Source: a virus. Taken from it: a DNA stretch of 42,246 bases. Shown piece after piece: positions 1 through 6,128 of the stretch. The notes beneath the pieces were generated by a model. It was not told where the DNA came from. It made no database searches and worked only from the letters and a program-made list of their open reading frames with translations. Within the stretch, counting starts at the first letter, position 1. Each line of letters opens with the position of its first letter. The DNA lies in IMG/VR virus record IMGVR_UViG_3300027917_000009, positions 1 to 42,246 of that record; one strand, 5' to 3'. The translations under genes and the position numbers were made by a program.

Positions 1-99
1 CATACCGCGGATCGATAAGGAGATTATGTGGGCTTCACAGAAGCGCTGGGAAGATGGTATTGACACCGGGAAGAAATTCGGCCGGGAGGAGCTGATGCA
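1..99. repeat. 99-bp terminal direct repeat (left copy)
   Basis: Identical to 42148-42246 at the right end. A gene reads in frame across the join, so this is most simply the overlap left by assembling a circular or circularly permuted genome, giving a unit length of 42,147 bp. A true short terminal repeat cannot be excluded from sequence alone, but it would split a coding gene. Confidence 0.9.
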
Positions 100-328
100 G
101 AATTTCCTGTACAATTCCGAGGAATTCCAGCGCCGGCTACGTGAATATATCGATGGCCGTGACACCTTCCCGTCGCTCAAAAAAGCCGGCCTCATCGTGA
201 AGGATTATCCCGACGCCGTGGTTTATATCAAAATGAAGGACGTCTTCGGAGAGAAGACCGAAGAGAAAGAGGAGGAACCATGCCCGAATTCAACGACTAC
301 GAATACGACCGAGTCAGAGCCTGTGTGA
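1..328 (+). CDS. Unknown phage protein, C-terminal part (gene split by the linear ends)
   Basis: Bases 1-328 continue, without frame change, the gene that begins with GTG at 41948 near the right end; together they encode about 175 residues. The reading frame is open from base 2 and stops at 328. An internal ATG at 26 follows AAGGAG, so a linear caller would start there and truncate the protein. The C-terminal tail is rich in Glu and Thr (EKTEEKEEE) and overlaps the next gene by 49 bases. I recognise no family. It sits in a plus-strand run of small phage genes that leads into the replication initiator. Confidence 0.7.
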   Translation, partial: IPRIDKEIMWASQKRWEDGIDTGKKFGREELMQNFLYNSEEFQRRLREYIDGRDTFPSLKKAGLIVKDYPDAVVYIKMKDVFGEKTEEKEEEPCPNSTTTNTTESEPV

Positions 329-963
329 AGCATCTCTACAGCAGGGAGAACACGGTCACCGGCGAGGACATCCAGGAGGGGATGTGCGCCATCATGCGCG
401 TCGACGCCGAGAAAGAGAAGGAGAAGAAGGCCCTCGGGATCGGCGCCCACATCAGGCTCCTCGAGGACGCCCTGGCCGTCAACGACAATCCAGACGCCTG
501 GGACCATGGCGCCGTCATCGGCCTGTTGAAAGCCGTCAGGGATGGAACGGAGAGGATCTTTGATCAGGAGCTTCAAAATTTCCCATGGCCCACAGGGATT
601 ACGGCACAGAAGGTAAAAAAAATAAAAAAACTCGTCTGCGAGGATCCCGTTGTGGAGAAGGAAGAGGAGAAGCCGGGGGATCCTGACGTCCCGGGACTCA
701 AAGACCGAAATCCCTATCTCCCTCTCAAAATGCAAAAATACCAGGCGTGTTACATCCGCGCCAGCCACAACGCACCAGAAGTCCCGCGCCTGAATACCGT
801 AGAGGAGCTCCTGCAACAGGTCATGGATGGCATCATCGAGATCATCGACGACGAGATCCGGCACAACGCCGGCCACTTCGAGCCCACATGCTACACCCTG
901 AGGACCCTCAAGGACCGCATCTGTGGATATCGCATCGTCGGAGAGCAAAAGGAGAGGCTATGA
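280..963 (+). CDS. Unknown protein, 227 residues
   Basis: ATG at 280 is preceded by AGAGGAGGAACC, a strong ribosome-binding site, and overlaps the end of the upstream gene by 49 bases. The product is charged and largely helical in appearance. It has a Glu/Lys-rich linker around residues 125-135 and a final helical segment with an acidic patch (IIEIIDDEIRH, about residues 186-196). Cysteines are scattered (15, 36, 120, 157, 205, 217) and do not form a clear metal site. No family is recognised. Its stop TGA overlaps the next ATG (ATGA), so the two are probably translated together. Confidence 0.75.
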   Translation: MPEFNDYEYDRVRACVKHLYSRENTVTGEDIQEGMCAIMRVDAEKEKEKKALGIGAHIRLLEDALAVNDNPDAWDHGAVIGLLKAVRDGTERIFDQELQNFPWPTGITAQKVKKIKKLVCEDPVVEKEEEKPGDPDVPGLKDRNPYLPLKMQKYQACYIRASHNAPEVPRLNTVEELLQQVMDGIIEIIDDEIRHNAGHFEPTCYTLRTLKDRICGYRIVGEQKERL

Positions 964-1277
964 GAATTCCTATCACCGCCGTTCGCGAGTTCGGCAAAAA
1001 ACACAAACTCCGCCAGCTGGTAATCTACGGCTGGGATGGGAAACAGGAACACATCGCCACCTGGGGACAGGACACCGAGGACTGCTCCTATGCGGCCTCT
1101 TTCGGAAACCACCTGAAGCGCCGCCTGGGCTGGCCGACAAAATTAAGACAACAGCCGGCACGGATCAGGGCCATTATGAAACGGAAAAAACTCCTGCAAC
1201 AAGAGAATAAGGCCCTCAGGGAAAAATTGAAATCATACGAAGGAACATATGCCCTCCTGGGCGTCCAGAAGAAATAA
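960..1277 (+). CDS. Unknown small protein with C-terminal coiled coil
   Basis: The start ATG (960-962) overlaps the upstream stop in an ATGA arrangement; AGGAGAGGCT lies just before. The 105-residue product has a compact N-terminal half (residues 1-70) with aromatic and charged residues, then a Lys/Glu heptad-like helix (about residues 72-95, KRKKLLQQENKALREKL) typical of a short coiled coil. It could be a small DNA-binding or scaffolding accessory. No family is recognised. It belongs to the operon leading to the replication initiator. Confidence 0.7.
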   Translation: MRIPITAVREFGKKHKLRQLVIYGWDGKQEHIATWGQDTEDCSYAASFGNHLKRRLGWPTKLRQQPARIRAIMKRKKLLQQENKALREKLKSYEGTYALLGVQKK

Positions 1278-1287
1278 GGAAAAAATA

Positions 1288-1476
1288 ATGCCACTATCAG
1301 ATCCAAACGCCGCCATCAAACAGCTTCAGCGCATCGCCCTGCTCCACCAGGAGACCCTGGACATCATGTTTACCCGCCTGGACGACCCGGAAGGCGGAAT
1401 TGAGTGGTCCCGCTGGATGGCAATGAGAGACCGGCTGCTAGAAGCGAGCAAAGAGCTCAGCAGCCTTGAACAATAG
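1288..1476 (+). CDS. Unknown small protein, 62 residues
   Basis: ATG at 1288 follows AAGGAAAAAATA. A longer frame opens at 1249, but that start lies inside the preceding gene without a ribosome-binding site, so 1288 is preferred. The product is helical, with LLHQETLDIMFTRLDD and LLEASKELSSLEQ as two amphipathic segments. No family is recognised. It lies 10 bases after the preceding gene and 9 before a tiny membrane-protein gene. Confidence 0.6.
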   Translation: MPLSDPNAAIKQLQRIALLHQETLDIMFTRLDDPEGGIEWSRWMAMRDRLLEASKELSSLEQ

Positions 1477-1485
1477 GAAAAGTAA

Positions 1486-1584
1486 GTGACAAATCAATTA
1501 ATCGGCTGGGGGACAATCATCGGCCTCATTCTACTCTGTATCGTCCTCTACCTGTTCACAAGGAGTATGGAAGACGGAGGATAA
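1486..1584 (+). CDS. Tiny single-span membrane protein, 32 residues
   Basis: GTG at 1486 is preceded by AGGAAAAGTAA just after the stop of the upstream gene. The frame gives 32 residues: a short polar start, one hydrophobic stretch of about 20 residues (GTIIGLILLCIVLYLF, residues 9-24 at its core), then a basic residue and an acidic tail (RSMEDGG). This is a canonical N-out or N-in single transmembrane peptide. Its 3' end supplies the GGAGG ribosome-binding site of the replication initiator gene 5 bases on. A holin-like or regulatory role is possible, but nothing in the sequence decides it. Confidence 0.5.
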   Translation: MTNQLIGWGTIIGLILLCIVLYLFTRSMEDGG

Positions 1585-1588
1585 CCAC

Positions 1589-2464
1589 ATGGTCCGAGGA
1601 TGGGTACCCCTGCATCGGGCCACGGAACGGTTCCTCAGAACCAGACCAGCCTGGGAATCCAAAGTATTCAACCTCCTCGTATCTAAAATGTACTTCGAAT
1701 GGGGAGAAAAACGACGCGACCAGGATAGGCCCTACCAGAGATTTATTTATTGCAAAAGTCCATGCACTATCACTGTGCCGAAGATTATCAAATTAACGCA
1801 CGAGAAAATCAGCGAGAAACAAGTACGGCGAATGCTCAAAATGTATGTTGAACGTGGTATATTGAAGCTCGCCCGAAAGCCGCATAAAACCGAGATTTGG
1901 CTCTGCGATGTCCAGTCACTTTCCCAAAATATGTCCACTACTATGTCCAGTCAGAAAACAGTACCTACCTCACAGAAAACAAAAGACTTATCTTTTGATA
2001 AAAATAGAGGGATGTCCACTACTATGTCCAGTCACAAATCGAAATCATGTCCAGTCACTACCCGGCAACCCCATGAATCAAAAGAGGTTAAATACCCCTC
2101 TGATCTCTTCTTAAGAGATTATATAGATATTAATATATATTGTGAACAGGAAAAGAGGGACTTTTATAAAAATGTATGGCAGGGGTTTTTAAGAATAATG
2201 GAAGAAAAGTTCGATAGACATTCGTTCAATACTTGGATCAAACCACTTAGACCCATGATAAGAAAAAAAGACCAGGTCCTCATAATCTTCTCTCCTAATC
2301 CATCCTTCCACACATGGATAAAAGAAAACTACGGGGACCTGATCTCAAAAGCCGTCAGTTCGTTAAAATCAAAATATCAGGATTCGATCCAGATACGATT
2401 TCAACCCCTCAATCCTCCTCCGGATCCGCAGCACCAGCGACCTCGCTCCCGGGCCCGTCTGTAG
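1589..2464 (+). CDS. Replication initiator: winged helix plus DnaA domain I-like C-terminus
   Basis: The 291-residue product begins at an ATG 8 bases after GGAGG. Residues about 60-106 form a winged-helix module typical of phage replisome organisers (EKISEKQVRRMLKMYVERG, then a basic wing KPHKTEIWL). Residues 110-175 are a Ser/Thr-rich linker. Residues 196-260 align without gaps longer than one residue to DnaA domain I: W197 corresponds to E. coli W6, SFNTWIKPL to EFSMWIRPL, and FHTWIKENYGDLI to VLDWVRDKYLNNI. In DnaA this domain binds DnaB helicase and DiaA-type partners, so I infer that the protein binds the origin and recruits the host helicase. Six iterons lie inside the linker-coding region. 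The 3' end overlaps the convergent gene 2409-2876 by 56 bases. Confidence 0.8.
   Translation: MVRGWVPLHRATERFLRTRPAWESKVFNLLVSKMYFEWGEKRRDQDRPYQRFIYCKSPCTITVPKIIKLTHEKISEKQVRRMLKMYVERGILKLARKPHKTEIWLCDVQSLSQNMSTTMSSQKTVPTSQKTKDLSFDKNRGMSTTMSSHKSKSCPVTTRQPHESKEVKYPSDLFLRDYIDINIYCEQEKRDFYKNVWQGFLRIMEEKFDRHSFNTWIKPLRPMIRKKDQVLIIFSPNPSFHTWIKENYGDLISKAVSSLKSKYQDSIQIRFQPLNPPPDPQHQRPRSRARL
1908..2057. repeat. Six ATGTCCA iterons: probable replication origin
   Basis: ATGTCCA occurs at 1908, 1931, 1943, 2012, 2024 and 2047. Four copies extend to ATGTCCAGTCA (1908, 1943, 2024, 2047) and two to ATGTCCACTAC (1931, 2012). The spacings are 23, 12, 69, 12 and 23 bp, a mirror-symmetrical pattern close to multiples of one helical turn. 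The copies fall in all three reading frames of the host gene, so the DNA, not the peptide, is conserved. The 58-bp centre (1954-2011) is AT-rich and contains TATCTTTTGATA. An origin lying inside the initiator gene is the arrangement of phage lambda O. Confidence 0.75.
2095..2180. other. AT-rich stretch beside the iterons (candidate unwinding element)
   Basis: Immediately downstream of the last iteron the sequence becomes strongly AT-rich, with ATTATATAGATATTAATATA around 2118-2137 and further A/T to 2180. It stays coding. In iteron origins such a block next to the initiator array is the usual site of first strand opening. The role here is inferred from position and composition only. Confidence 0.5.
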
Positions 2465-2876
2465 GCTCACTCTCAGGATGAGCAGCCTTCGATCCGTAAA
2501 AAGGCGTAGGCTTGTCAAAACCCTCAGGCTTCTCAGGCGTGGGAGCCGTGACCGATGGATCCGTTACCCGTGGACCAGGTACCTCCTGAGGCGCCCCCTG
2601 CTTCTTCTTCAGCTTGAAAATAGCCCTCAGCTTCACCTGGCCCGTCTTCGTCAAAATCGTCGCTTCCCGTACCTTCACCCGGGCAAGCATGAGCTCCTCT
2701 GCATCACCAGAGATCTTCTCCACTACCCCTAAATGATGCTCCACAACCTCCAAAACCTCCGATGGATCCACACCAGGTACTTCACCAGGCGGTAAACCTG
2801 GATCCCCTGGACGCGGAAAAGAAATCTCCTGACCATTACTCAATACGTATACAAAACCAGGAACCTTCGGATGCAT
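2409..2876 (-). CDS. Unknown protein with disordered Pro/Glu-rich tail
   Basis: ATG at 2876 (minus) follows AAAGGAGGTATTGT, an excellent ribosome-binding site, and a promoter lies at 2927-2955. The 155-residue product has an N-terminal half with beta-like segments (FVYVLSNGQEISF; MLARVKVREATILTKTGQVKLRAIFKLKKK) and a C-terminal 50 residues rich in Pro, Glu, Thr and Ala that looks disordered. The gene is convergent with the initiator gene and overlaps it by 56 bases, so the 3' parts are complementary; mutual antisense effects are possible. No family is recognised. It is isolated from other minus-strand genes and has its own promoter. Confidence 0.65.
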   Translation of the reverse strand: MHPKVPGFVYVLSNGQEISFPRPGDPGLPPGEVPGVDPSEVLEVVEHHLGVVEKISGDAEELMLARVKVREATILTKTGQVKLRAIFKLKKKQGAPQEVPGPRVTDPSVTAPTPEKPEGFDKPTPFYGSKAAHPESEPTDGPGSEVAGAADPEED

Positions 2877-2926
2877 ACAATACCTCCTTTTATGAGAAAA
2901 TTATAGGGAAACAGCTAACATCTACC

Positions 2927-2955
2927 ACCATATCACCACGTTCAACTGGTGTCAA
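2927..2955 (-). promoter_or_regulatory. Sigma70-like promoter for 2409-2876
   Basis: On the minus strand TTGACA (2950-2955) and TATGGT (2927-2932) are separated by 17 bp. It lies about 50 bases upstream of the start codon. A TATAAT also occurs nearer the gene (2911-2906 minus, in CCCTATAATTTT) but lacks a good -35 box. Confidence 0.55.
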
Positions 2956-2968
2956 TCAAAAAAAAATC

Positions 2969-3034
2969 GGGGGAGGTAATGGTGGGGGGTGGGGGATTTT
3001 TTCGCGGTCGCATTTTTCACCCCTACCCCCCCCT
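2969..3034. repeat. G-run / C-run inverted repeat
   Basis: The plus strand carries several G-runs (GGGGGAGG, GGTGGGGGGTGGGGG) at 2969-2995, then a T-rich spacer, then CACCCCTACCCCCCCC at 3018-3033. The two halves can pair as a long G/C hairpin, and the G-rich half alone could form a quadruplex. No function is shown. Confidence 0.5.
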
Positions 3035-3254
3035 TATTGTAGGATTCATTCTCTGCCGCCGGTTGGATCCTCTGCCCTGGCCAGGGAAGAGAAGAGAAGG
3101 GATAAGTCATTGTACGGGAAGGGGTTATCTCTGGAAATATCGCCGCGGCCAGGATACGCGCCTGGTTGACATAATACTCCTTATCAGACGTTTATTCCCT
3201 GTAAGTCATTGCATCTAAAGAGAAACGGCGGCGGCGCTTGCAAGATTCATGCCG

Positions 3255-3309
3255 CGGCGGCGGCGGCGGCCGGAAAAAATGAAAAAAACCGCGGCGGCGG
3301 CGGCGGCGG
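3255..3309 (+). repeat. Two (CGG)n microsatellite tracts
   Basis: Five CGG units at 3255-3269 and six at 3292-3309, separated by A6 and A7 tracts; shorter CGG or CCG groups occur at 3228-3238, 3398-3406 and 3538-3544. Perfect trinucleotide tracts are rare in phage genomes and are prone to slippage. Confidence 0.85.
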
Positions 3310-3625
3310 ATAAATCAGAACAAATCCCGGAGTGCCGAAATTTTTCACAAAAGAGACAATTTTTTTCCGTTTTGCCGCATTTTTTGACAATGTCCGCGGC
3401 GGCCGAAATTCGCGCAAGTGATTGAATCCAAACGTCCGCCGTCGATTTTGGCAAAGTGTGGCATGGGATTTGCATCTCTCAATTGATGCCATGAAAAATT
3501 CAATCCGCCGCAAAAAAACAAGATTCACGCCGAAAAACGGCGGCCGTTTCTCGCGCATATACCACGCGCTTGCACACTACATGGCATTCCTTACATTCCA
3601 TAACACCTTTATTATCAACACGTTA

Positions 3626-3656
3626 TATACCATACATGGGGATGTACTGGTATATA
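3626..3656 (+). promoter_or_regulatory. Inverted repeat with extended -10 (candidate operator-promoter)
   Basis: TATACCATACAT and ATGTACTGGTATA flank a GGGG centre and pair with one bulge. The right arm contains TGGTATATA, an extended -10 type element, about 47 bases before the ATG at 3703. The overlap of dyad and promoter suggests a repressor site for the plus-strand cassette. No clear -35 hexamer is seen. Confidence 0.4.
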
Positions 3657-3702
3657 GCATTGTCCGGCTGTGGGTAACAGTACGGATAGAGGAGATTAAA
3701 TC

Positions 3703-4344
3703 ATGGGTAAAGGATACAATGAGATTAGATACTGTTCTGATATCGGCATGTATGCTCTGGACAGAGCGCCGTCAACTTGCAAGTATGCTACAGCATATTG
3801 CAGAAAACATTGCTATAACCTTAAGCTTTATATCTGCTATAAGGATATGCGTAAGAAGGATATACGCAATGAATTGTACTGGGATAACGTCCCTGTAGAT
3901 TATTTTACCATGCATATAAATCAGAAGAGAAAGTTTCAAACGGATAGATTCCGTTTTTGTACACGTGGTGAACAGTTGAGCTCTGCGGCGGACATCGAGA
4001 AGACCGCGGCGCTTGTAAGTACCAGGAAACAAACGACTTTCTGGATTCCGACTCGAGCTTGGAGAGACCCGCAATTGCGGCAACTCATTGAAAACAAACT
4101 ATTTCCGCTCGGAAACGTCCGAGTGCTAGCGTCGATCGATCCGAGCAATTCACTGGAAGAGGTTGAAAACATTGCACTTAGGGGCTGGAGCACGATGTTC
4201 TTCGGGAATGATTCGGTGCATCCCCTTGGAAATAAAGCAGTTAAGTGCCCTAAAACGTGGAAGAAAATTGACGGCGCTTGTGCAACATGTACAATGGGAT
4301 GTTTCAGCGACGAACAAAAGCATGTATGGCTCTCAAAACACTGA
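3703..4344 (+). CDS. GP88-like cysteine-rich phage protein
   Basis: ATG at 3703 follows AGAGGAGATTAAATC. The 213-residue product has an N-terminal cysteine set (C11, C26, C33, C37, in CKYATAYCRKHCY), a middle with FRFCTRGE, then STRKQTTFWIPTRAW and VRVLASIDPSNS, and a C-terminal cluster C-x11-C-x2-C-x3-C. This order matches phage GP88-type proteins, which have a radical-SAM-like barrel layout with an early CxxxxxxCxxxC and a late CxxC. Biochemical function of that family is not established to my knowledge. Codon use and base composition are more AT-rich than in neighbouring genes, consistent with recent acquisition. Its ribosome-binding site is perfectly complementary over 12 nt to a predicted short RNA (16578-16650). 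Confidence 0.6.
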   Translation: MGKGYNEIRYCSDIGMYALDRAPSTCKYATAYCRKHCYNLKLYICYKDMRKKDIRNELYWDNVPVDYFTMHINQKRKFQTDRFRFCTRGEQLSSAADIEKTAALVSTRKQTTFWIPTRAWRDPQLRQLIENKLFPLGNVRVLASIDPSNSLEEVENIALRGWSTMFFGNDSVHPLGNKAVKCPKTWKKIDGACATCTMGCFSDEQKHVWLSKH

Positions 4345-4351
4345 TTATAGA

Positions 4352-4373
4352 CCATTTAGGTCAGAAGAGGAGG
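4352..4373 (+). repeat. Leader repeat, copy 1
   Basis: CCATTTAGGTCAGAAGAGGAGG lies directly before the ATG at 4379. Related copies precede 4715 and 5838, and an orphan lies at 8145-8160. Shared core: TCAGAAG followed by the Shine-Dalgarno purines. Confidence 0.6.
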
Positions 4374-4378
4374 ATATC

Positions 4379-4684
4379 ATGACCGGTAAAAAGAGAACGT
4401 ATCGTAAGGCCTTTTGTTTCAGCATGAAATTAAGCGTGGATGTATTTCTGGAGAGGGCCTCTGCCTTTATACAGCGCTTTCATGTAAAGCGTATCGGCAA
4501 GGATGCCATAATGCAGCTGCTCTGGATGGACTGCCTGGCCCGTGACCGTGGTATGGCCAAGGAATTCATGGCGTACAGGCATGGGGTGCCGCAGTGGATT
4601 TCCTTTAAGTCCAGCGCTGTCAAGAGGATGGAGACCTCTATGGATCATGAGGATGAATCTGTACTGGAGATCATCCTGAAATAA
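4379..4684 (+). CDS. Unknown basic protein, 101 residues
   Basis: ATG at 4379 follows AGAAGAGGAGGATATC. Upstream in-frame ATGs lie within the preceding gene and lack a ribosome-binding site. The product is basic at its N-terminus (MTGKKRTYRKAF), then mostly helical (FLERASAFIQRF, DAIMQLLWMDCLARDRGM) with an acidic end. No family is recognised. It is one of three genes in this cassette led by the same short repeat, suggesting a shared post-transcriptional control or modular gain of genes with their leaders. Confidence 0.65.
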   Translation: MTGKKRTYRKAFCFSMKLSVDVFLERASAFIQRFHVKRIGKDAIMQLLWMDCLARDRGMAKEFMAYRHGVPQWISFKSSAVKRMETSMDHEDESVLEIILK

Positions 4685-4687
4685 TAA

Positions 4688-4710
4688 CCCTTTAGATCAG
4701 AAGGAGATGG
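4688..4710 (+). repeat. Leader repeat, copy 2
   Basis: CCCTTTAGATCAGAAGGAGATGG precedes the ATG at 4715, matching copies at 4352 and 5817 beyond the Shine-Dalgarno bases. Confidence 0.6.
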
Positions 4711-4714
4711 AACG

Positions 4715-5089
4715 ATGATAACTTACACAGGCAAACACGATGTTAAGACGGCGATGCGGATCCTGGTGAACGAAATGCAGTCCACCGAGATTCCGGCATT
4801 CCAGCAGAGCAAGATAGACTATTCTATTGCAGGGATTTACGGCGATACCGAGAGCCGTTGGCACTTCTGGATTCACCCGTTGAATGGTGGTTGCGTATAC
4901 CGCATTGACTCTCGGCAGTTGGTGGCTGCGGTCAAGCTGAACAGGGATCGCAACTTCCCTCTGATTGTACTAAAGCCGTCGGTGATGAAGGACGACCGGA
5001 CGTTTTACGCGCTGGCCAGGCAGGTGATTTTGGATAAAGACGAGCGCCTGACGGACTTCGCAAAGCGTTCTACCATGAAGGTTTACTGA
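4715..5089 (+). CDS. Unknown protein, 124 residues
   Basis: ATG at 4715 follows AAGGAGATGGAACG. The product mixes helices and strands (SIAGIYGDTESRWHFWIHP; YRIDSRQLVAAVKLNRD; NFPLIVLKPSVM) and looks like a small globular domain. It has a single Cys and no recognisable catalytic motif. It is the third gene of the accessory cassette and is preceded by leader repeat copy 2. Confidence 0.65.
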   Translation: MITYTGKHDVKTAMRILVNEMQSTEIPAFQQSKIDYSIAGIYGDTESRWHFWIHPLNGGCVYRIDSRQLVAAVKLNRDRNFPLIVLKPSVMKDDRTFYALARQVILDKDERLTDFAKRSTMKVY

Positions 5090-5125
5090 TTTTGTTGCTC
5101 TACCGTAGCCTCGGGGGTGAGGAGC

Positions 5126-5164
5126 TCCCGGGGCCTCGGCGGGGAAACAAACCAAGCCCCGGGA
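5126..5164 (+). promoter_or_regulatory. Stem-loop abutting the ribosome-binding site of 5179
   Basis: TCCCGGGGC (5126-5134) pairs perfectly with GCCCCGGGA (5156-5164); the loop is 21 nt. The AAGGAG ribosome-binding site starts at 5165, immediately after the stem. Such placement could modulate translation or mark an RNA-processing site. Confidence 0.5.
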
Positions 5165-5178
5165 AAGGAGATTTAGCG

Positions 5179-5808
5179 ATGACTAAATCATTGAAAGACA
5201 AGGGGATGTCGATGGATGAGGTCCTGGATCTGATCCGGGACGACCAGGTTCCGGCGGAGACGGTTCCGGCCGGGTGTTATGCGGTGCTGATCCAGGCATA
5301 TGGCAGTGCCAGCAGGAAGGGCTCTGTGGATGGTGAATTCTATGAGATGCATGAATACCCCTTCATGAGCTCGGATCCGTACCTGGTGGAAGTGGTCGAG
5401 ACTGAGGACGTCGCGCTGGCCAGGGCTGCCGCGAACGGTCTGGCCCATGGGGTGATCGCGGCGGGGCTGCCTGGTGTGCCGGGGTTCCGCTCGATGGGGC
5501 GCCGGGGCTCTGGATGGTGGCTCCAGACTGATGACTTCGGAAAGCTGTCCACGCATGATGTGCCCTATCCTGAAGAGCAGGGTTATTGGTTCGAGATCAC
5601 TGTGCTGCACATCACGAGCACTGGCGGGGAGCCGTACAAAGTCAGCAAGTTCTTCACTGGCAAGGGGTTGCACAAATGTGACCGTTGCCACGAGAATCAG
5701 ATCGGACCGCGGATGCACAAGGTCAAGAAAGCAGACGGCAGTGATGGCCTGGTATGCAACAGCTGTATCCAGGAGCTCTGGGACAGCATTGATGGGACTG
5801 AGATTTAA
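5179..5808 (+). CDS. Unknown protein with C-terminal zinc ribbon
   Basis: ATG at 5179 follows AAAGGAGATTTAGCG; an earlier in-frame start at 5092 would lie in the stem-loop leader and lacks a ribosome-binding site. The 209-residue product has an N-terminal helical region, a glycine-rich middle with aromatic strands (GSGWWLQTDDFG, QGYWFEITVLHI), and a C-terminal CxxC-x(27)-CxxC pair (CDRC and CNSC) typical of a treble-clef or zinc-ribbon fold. It could bind nucleic acid or protein. I do not recognise the family. Confidence 0.7.
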   Translation: MTKSLKDKGMSMDEVLDLIRDDQVPAETVPAGCYAVLIQAYGSASRKGSVDGEFYEMHEYPFMSSDPYLVEVVETEDVALARAAANGLAHGVIAAGLPGVPGFRSMGRRGSGWWLQTDDFGKLSTHDVPYPEEQGYWFEITVLHITSTGGEPYKVSKFFTGKGLHKCDRCHENQIGPRMHKVKKADGSDGLVCNSCIQELWDSIDGTEI

Positions 5809-5816
5809 CCCGTATC

Positions 5817-5831
5817 GATCAGAAGAGGAGG
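5817..5831 (+). repeat. Leader repeat, copy 3
   Basis: GATCAGAAGAGGAGG precedes the ATG at 5838. It shares TCAGAAGAGGAGG with copy 1 and GATCAGAAG with copies 2 and 4. Confidence 0.6.
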
Positions 5832-5837
5832 TCTGAT

Positions 5838-6128
5838 ATGTTTACGAAAGAAACCATGCTTCATGTTCACCTGACCTGTAATCACTATCCGCCGCCAGCT
5901 GGTCCTGCGCTGGGCTTTATCAAAAGCTTATGCACCCAGGCCCTGGAAGCTGCGGCCGATGATGACTGGGAGCGCAAGCTGATCTGCCCCCTGACGAACC
6001 GGAAGCTGGACGCCCTCTCAGTTAGCAAAGTGATTGAGGACTGGCATCTGCATTCATTTTTGGAAGAAGTAGAGGAGCTCGATGAGCTCGGAATGATCGA
6101 GGAGAAAGGAGAAGCCGATGACGACTAG
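5838..6128 (+). CDS. Unknown acidic protein, 96 residues
   Basis: ATG at 5838 lies 6 bases after AGAAGAGGAGG. The product has a short histidine/cysteine-containing N-terminus (HVHLTCNHYPPP), a helical centre, CPLTNRKLDALS, and a strongly acidic C-terminus (FLEEVEELDELGMIEEKGEADDD). It overlaps the next gene by 11 bases, so they are probably translationally coupled. No family is recognised; an acidic DNA-mimic or protein-binding role is only a guess. Confidence 0.6.
   Translation: MFTKETMLHVHLTCNHYPPPAGPALGFIKSLCTQALEAAADDDWERKLICPLTNRKLDALSVSKVIEDWHLHSFLEEVEELDELGMIEEKGEADDD

Larger units (their letters stand above)
2877..3702. other. 826-bp non-coding region between divergent genes
   Basis: No convincing gene on either strand: open frames here follow the low-complexity repeats and lack ribosome-binding sites. 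It contains a G-run and matching C-run (2969-3034), CGG tandem repeats, A- and T-tracts spaced about one helical turn apart (3274-3390), a loosely repeated ATTCAYGCCG-like motif (around 3245, 3495 and 3521), and an inverted repeat overlapping a likely promoter (3626-3656). Composition differs sharply from the rest of the genome. A control, partition, packaging or second-origin role is possible. Confidence 0.6.

Noticed and set aside
1954-2011. DnaA boxes (TTATCCACA) within the origin region
   Set aside because: TTATCTTTT and a distant TTATCCATG are poor matches; I do not claim host DnaA binding.
3215-3558. Minus-strand frames encoding poly-Ala, poly-Pro or poly-Arg over the CGG repeats
   Set aside because: They follow the trinucleotide repeat in each frame and lack start signals; treated as non-coding.
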